Origin: Isoetes taiwanensis
Lineage: Eukaryota; Streptophyta; Lycopodiopsida; Isoetales; Isoetaceae
Assembly: GCA_021234155.1 (NCBI GenBank)
Contig: JAJEKV010000790.1
Location: 26,500-90,499, forward strand
Length of the DNA: 64,000 bases
Direction of reading: 5' to 3'
Both the position numbers and the translations under genes were made by a program. The notes below the pieces were generated by a model. It was given only the letters and a program-made list of their open reading frames with translations. It did not search any database and was not told the DNA's origin. Below, piece after piece: positions 59,239 through 64,000 of the stretch (position 1 is the stretch's first letter; every line of letters begins with the position of its first letter).

Positions 59239-61515
59239 TCAATAATAGTTTGTTGATGTCAAAATGTTGGGGATTTTGCACTTTAGAATACCAATGATAA
59301 TGGTCTTGGCAAATCTAGTACGTGTTGAGATGGGCCTCTAGTTTAGTTTGAACCACATGGGGATGATCATATAAGTGCCTACCAAACAAATGTTGAAGAA
59401 AACAATGCTTCCTCTTTAGCATTTAGCCAAATAGGATGGTCAAATTTGTCTGTTTTACCACGCAACTTTGTAGCCCTTTCATCAAGAAGTAGAAGTAGTA
59501 CCAGGATAAATAAATAACGTTGACTATCCTTAGCTACAAATAATTGATTGAAGTTATCTTCCGATAGGTATCTTTCATGGCCTTCTCTTTTTGTTTTTTT
59601 TTTTTTTTTTTTTTTTTTTATTTAAGCTATTTTGCTTCAATTAAGCAATTTCGCTTGGACAGTCAATAGTGATCCAGAGATCTCACTAGAACACTTGAGC
59701 TTCATACAAATTTGCAAGACTAAATTTGCAAATACAGGATATGAGACTAAATTTGCAAATACAAAATGCAAGGTATGAACTGGCAATTAGCATTCAGTTC
59801 CTAATATCCTTGCACCTAAAATCCGGGCTACATGAGGTTGCTTGTGTGGCAATTTACTAATGGTGAATATCTGACCTTTATTTCTGGCAAAAATAAAAGT
59901 TATTGGTTAGAGCAAACAGATTTTTTCCTTGACCTGGGTGCCAGGCGGCCGCTGTTGTCGATGCCAATCTAGAATGGTTACCACTAAAAATGAATGGCCG
60001 CCCTAAAAGGACTGAGACAAATCGAATCTGCATGTTATAGCAGAAGAAATATGAATGGGCGTACCATGCGTAAATAGGTGGCCGAAATTTATGGGATGCC
60101 AATAAGGTCATGGAACTTACTCGGTGCGGATGCAAGACATTTGTTTGATGCAAAACTGGAAATCGAATTGTTTGATGCAAAACTGGAAATCAAAGTGTTT
60201 GTAGCAAGGCCGAATTGGATGCATAACATGCAAAAGGCACCATGTGGCTATGGTACGTGTAAATTTTATAAAGGCGTATAAGGTTGGGACATGCCATGCT
60301 TGCCAAGTGTTGGGCTTTTATAAAACGTTTTGCATGCATGAACCTACATGCATGATACGACATCTTTATAAATTTTAACCACATTGCACATAATCTATAA
60401 TCTTTTATAGAGACATATGCACATTTTTTAGTTCATTATTGGGAAAGTAGCGGCCAACATGGGCAAATATGCAAATATTCCTTGTTATACGTGACATAGG
60501 CAAAGAATAGAATAGAATATGATTTTATCGTCCACGGAGAGTAATGCAAAGATATTAGGGCTTTGCCAGCAAACCTGTGGCGCCAAAACGGCCGCCCAGC
60601 TAAATCTTGTCTGTGGGAAACTAGTTAAGGGAGATGGCGATTTGTTGGAGTCCAAGCTAGAAGCTATGCCTGTGAAGTTATGATCTTGCTTCAGCGGCAT
60701 GATTGCCTTGGGCATCTCCGGTTCTCTCTTCTGTTGTATACAGAGTGTTGTATATAGAGTTTCAGGAACACAACTTGGTGTTGTTGGTACTCATATTCCA
60801 GTTTTTCAAGAGCAGTGATGCTTCAGATCTGCTGGGATGGCGATTCTGATACACCATGGAGGTATAATCTATGGTATGTGCCATTTGATAACAGTGACAA
60901 GGCATAAACAAATATTTGATTGTTCTTCTCATTATTCTTCTCGCTATGAAATCATGATGAAACTGTGCTTGCCTAGTTCAGGGCATCACTAATATGAAAG
61001 AAATGCTTATTTGACTACAATCGAATCAAATCTGCCATTAGCAGCTATGCCTCTTGTTTCAATGAAGGAAATCAAGGTAATACATGATTTTTGTATTGGA
61101 CTGCAAATTTTGTTTGAAGTGAATGCCTGCACATACCATCTCATGATATAGGTTTGCCATAGAATTACAAGATAAGCATTTTGGCTGGTGCTTTTGCCCA
61201 GATTGCAGCATTCTTTATGATCTTATCCCAGGTTGGGAAGAAGAATGACAACTTCTGCCAAAGGATTAGCAATGCTGATTAAGTTCTCAAGCAATGAGAA
61301 TGCATAATGTCTTCAAAAATCAGGTTTGACATTTACTATTGTGATTTTAAAGTCATAAAGAAAATTTCCAAGAATATACTTCGATTTGTTTCTAAATGAA
61401 CAGAGTTGATATGTTTATGTTCAAGAATGTACATTATTGATAGCAGGAAAGATGTTGAAGTATTTAAGCTACACCTATAGCTACACGTATTTATTTTGCA
61501 ATTGTCTTGAGCTAA
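59239..61515. other. spacer with 26-bp poly(T) tract
   Basis: A T run lies at 59594-59619. The phrase CGGATAGGTATCTTTCATGG next to it recurs at 62585, so the two sites are related. GATGCAAAACTGGAAATC is repeated at about 60148 and 60174. No gene supported. Confidence 0.4.
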
Positions 61516-61518
61516 CAA

Positions 61519-61712
61519 GCAGAGAATGGAAGCTTAATTCTCTGTCATATATGAAGCTACAAGGAAAATCTGAATTTCTAAGGTATGAAAGACATAGTAA
61601 TAGACAGAAGCAGAGAACATAAAAGCTTAATTCTCTATCATATACGAAGCTACAAGGAAATGCGTTTAAAATCTGAATTTCTATGGTATGAAAGACACGA
61701 TAATAGACTGAT
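61519..61712. repeat. 91-bp tandem duplication
   Basis: GCAGAGAA, AAGCTTAATTCTCT, TCATATA, GAAGCTACAAGGAAA, ATCTGAATTTCTA and GGTATGAAAGACA occur from 61519 and 61610. The second copy has a ten-base insertion. Confidence 0.88.
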
Positions 61713-63040
61713 GTATGGAAAAAGATTCAACATAAATTATGTTACTCAGATTCTCCAGGGTTGTTTATAAAATACTATTCCATTTTCCTTTCTAGTTAAT
61801 GTCTTCTCAGGGCAAAATGATACAATTGGTGATCAGTGATAAACTGAGAGACCCAATGTACCTTTTGGCCCTTGCATCGTTACCGGGATTACTGCTAACG
61901 TTTGCATGATTGGCTGCAGGTACGGGTTCTTTCCTCCAATTGTGTTTATTTTGCTGTTAGAGTTGGCTTTAGCGTGAAGGAAGGATGTGGAATTTTCGAA
62001 AAGGACATGCACAAGGCCACTTAGAGTTTGGAGCTGCCTATGTATTGGAATATGGGCTATAACAGTGGTGGCCAACTTTAACAGAGTGATTCAAGTAATA
62101 CAATTATTTTAGATAATTGATACATGGATACATGTGGTATGGTCCTCTTGACTCAATTTATATATGATTGGATATCTTAACAGTTGATAAGCTAAAGTCA
62201 AGTTCTTGGCAATAGTTTCAAACAATTGTACAGAGATCATAGTATATGAAATGGCACAGGATTCATATTGATGACTGTAGCAGATGATTACTTCTTATTT
62301 CTTATGGTTTTAATGAATAAATAATGGTCTTCAAATTACTTAGGCTTTGGGAGAAGATGTACTAGTCTAGACTGGCTTGTTCAGTTTAGATATTAGAATG
62401 TTAATACTGCTAAGGGATTGACCGAGGCAGATGCTGGTCTAGCGTTTGCTAGTTCAGGCCGGATTTTTTTTTTTTTGCTTCTCTAGAGTAGCACGATGTT
62501 GCATAAATCGAATACAACAAAATGTGATTGGAAACCAATTGAAATGCTTTATCCTCACCTGCAAATAATAAGCTAGATTCATCTTCGGATAGGTATCTTT
62601 CATGGCCTTCTTTTCTATTTTTGCTTCTCTGGAGAAGCGCAATATGGCATAAATCTAATAAACAAAATATGACTGGAAATCAGTTCAAATTGATAACTTG
62701 CAATTCTTACTTTCTATTTTACCTCTGTTATGGCATGCATTGAATCACCAGAAGCAAATATGATAACTCCAATAAATTATTTGATTAATCACAGTTTGAA
62801 TGATACAAAGTATTACGGCGCTTGATGAGAATGAGTCCTTTAACGCATCTTCATATGGTATGCCACACTTGTATATCTTAAAAAGGATTGTTTTTATATT
62901 GGCCTTCCATGAGTATCTCTAATGCCTAGCTTAAAGTACCATAACTTATCATGTGTGTCATATCAGGTCATGTTATGTTGGAGTTGGCATAGATCCATCC
63001 TAAAATTGTGTGGAATGGATAGATATGATTGGCCAACAAT
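61713..63040. other. spacer with 146-bp direct repeat
   Basis: TTGCTTCTCT, then AGAGTAGC/AGAAGCGC, GCATAAATC and GGAAA-CA-TT occur from 62475 and from 62621, 146 bp apart. No gene supported. Confidence 0.5.
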
Positions 63041-63043
63041 AAA

Positions 63044-63541
63044 GCAATGTAATGCCTTTCTTTCAGATTTTTTGTTTAAATACAATTTTTAACCTATAAC
63101 AAAAACCATTACATTACACGCCTTAAAATTAAATTCCCCCTTAAACCCCCTTTTGTTTGGGTGCATATTCACACCGGGGGTGACTCCGGGCAATGAGAGT
63201 TGTTGGATAGGCATATTCACCCCTTATTCCTTAATCTACACCGTACACAAAATACCTCGTTTGTGGGGTATGGATGTACAGAATTTGTTATACTGTATAA
63301 CAAGATTTCCAAAATACTATAAGATTTCAGGCAATATACTATATGGTATTGATTTTGTACGTGCAAAACATAATTATAAGGGCTCTCGCTGCCCTACATC
63401 ACCCCCCGTGTGAATATACACCAAAAAAAAGGGGGTTTAAGGGATATTTAATTTTAATGCGTGTAATGTAATGGTTTTTGTTATAGGTTAAATTTTTTTT
63501 TTGCCCTTTCGGGGCCAAAAACAAACAACGTTACATTACGC
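63044..63541. mobile_element. ~500-bp foldback or MITE with ~140-bp inverted ends
   Basis: The ends are reverse complements over about 140 bp: left 63044-63182, right 63400-63541. AACCTATAACAAAAACCATT and ACATTACACGC-TTAAAATTA on the left reappear inverted on the right. They are followed by CCTTAAACCCCC and TATTCACACCGGGG with small differences. The central ~215 bp is unique and AT-rich. There is no transposase. I could not find a clear target-site duplication, so the superfamily is open. Confidence 0.8.
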
Positions 63542-64000
63542 TTGGATGAGTTGATGTTATATTGTGTAATTACTAATATGTCGGATGTAAAACATGCAGC
63601 AATATCTAATATGTAGCATTATAACAAATAAAAACAAATACTAATATGAAGCCTAGTAACTATAATATTATAGCATAATATTGTAATTTAATTACATACG
63701 TTTTAAAAGCATATTATTTATAAATTTATTTAGTCATTGAAGATAGTAAACGTAGTATATCAATTTTGAAGCATTCAATATGGATAGCGGCTTAAGATGC
63801 GATACACATCTTGGTTGATTTGCCTATCAAACAACCTGCATAAGGCAGTTAGCCTATAGCTTGCACACATAATTGCCTTCGCTGATCTATGTCCAAACGA
63901 ATGTGCGCATCAAGAATGAAGTTCTTAATTGAGTTCAGTGCATTACGGATTTGTTGCATAGATGAGCGCATGTCATTGATGTATCCAACTAACCATAGTG
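63542..64000. other. AT-rich spacer to window end
   Basis: No feature recognised. Any gene here would continue beyond the window. Confidence 0.4.

Overview
The window looks like nuclear DNA of a land plant with a large, repeat-rich, gene-poor genome. It carries plant-type receptor kinase, GT17 glycosyltransferase and PPR sequences, GT-AG introns, Helitron and CACTA ends, satellites and many decayed open frames. The clade cannot be fixed from sequence alone. Gene fragments with a seedless-plant flavour (fern-like PPR and lectin-RLK-like kinase) are my best guess, with low confidence.

Layout. 1-2.4 kb: two abutting satellites, a T-rich ~65-bp unit and a 19-bp unit. 2.8-4.1 kb: decayed minus-strand coding-like sequence. 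4.2-12.3 kb: mostly anonymous spacer. 12.3-20.3 kb: gene-fragment cluster with a kinase carrying four self-cancelling single-base indels, a broken GT17 glycosyltransferase, and a second, more damaged kinase copy. 20.5-21.4 kb: a minus-strand Helitron 3' end and a 729-bp non-autonomous CACTA element with a perfect 3-bp target duplication. 22.4-25.1 kb: decayed transposon-like coding region on the minus strand. 25.1-32.2 kb: purine-rich repeat block with nested direct repeats and a (GA)48 tract. 32.6-38.8 kb: duplicated TATA-bearing promoter-like module, a 1.16-kb poly(A) retroposon with an 11-bp target duplication, and another decayed coding region. 39.7-43.8 kb: a zone unusually rich in short palindromes and hairpins. 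44-59.2 kb: two plus-strand Helitron 3' ends, a PPR fragment, and the only gene I can reconstruct intact. 59.2-64 kb: spacer with duplications and a foldback element with ~140-bp inverted repeats.

The intact gene is a five-exon minus-strand gene at 51148-53605. Its exons join in frame to 298 codons plus stop, giving a probable plastid protein with a DUF3110-like domain. Everything else recognisable is fragmentary or of doubtful integrity. There is no operon-like co-function; the common theme is turnover by transposons and by two-copy tandem duplication, seen at least ten times with periods of 45 to 274 bp.
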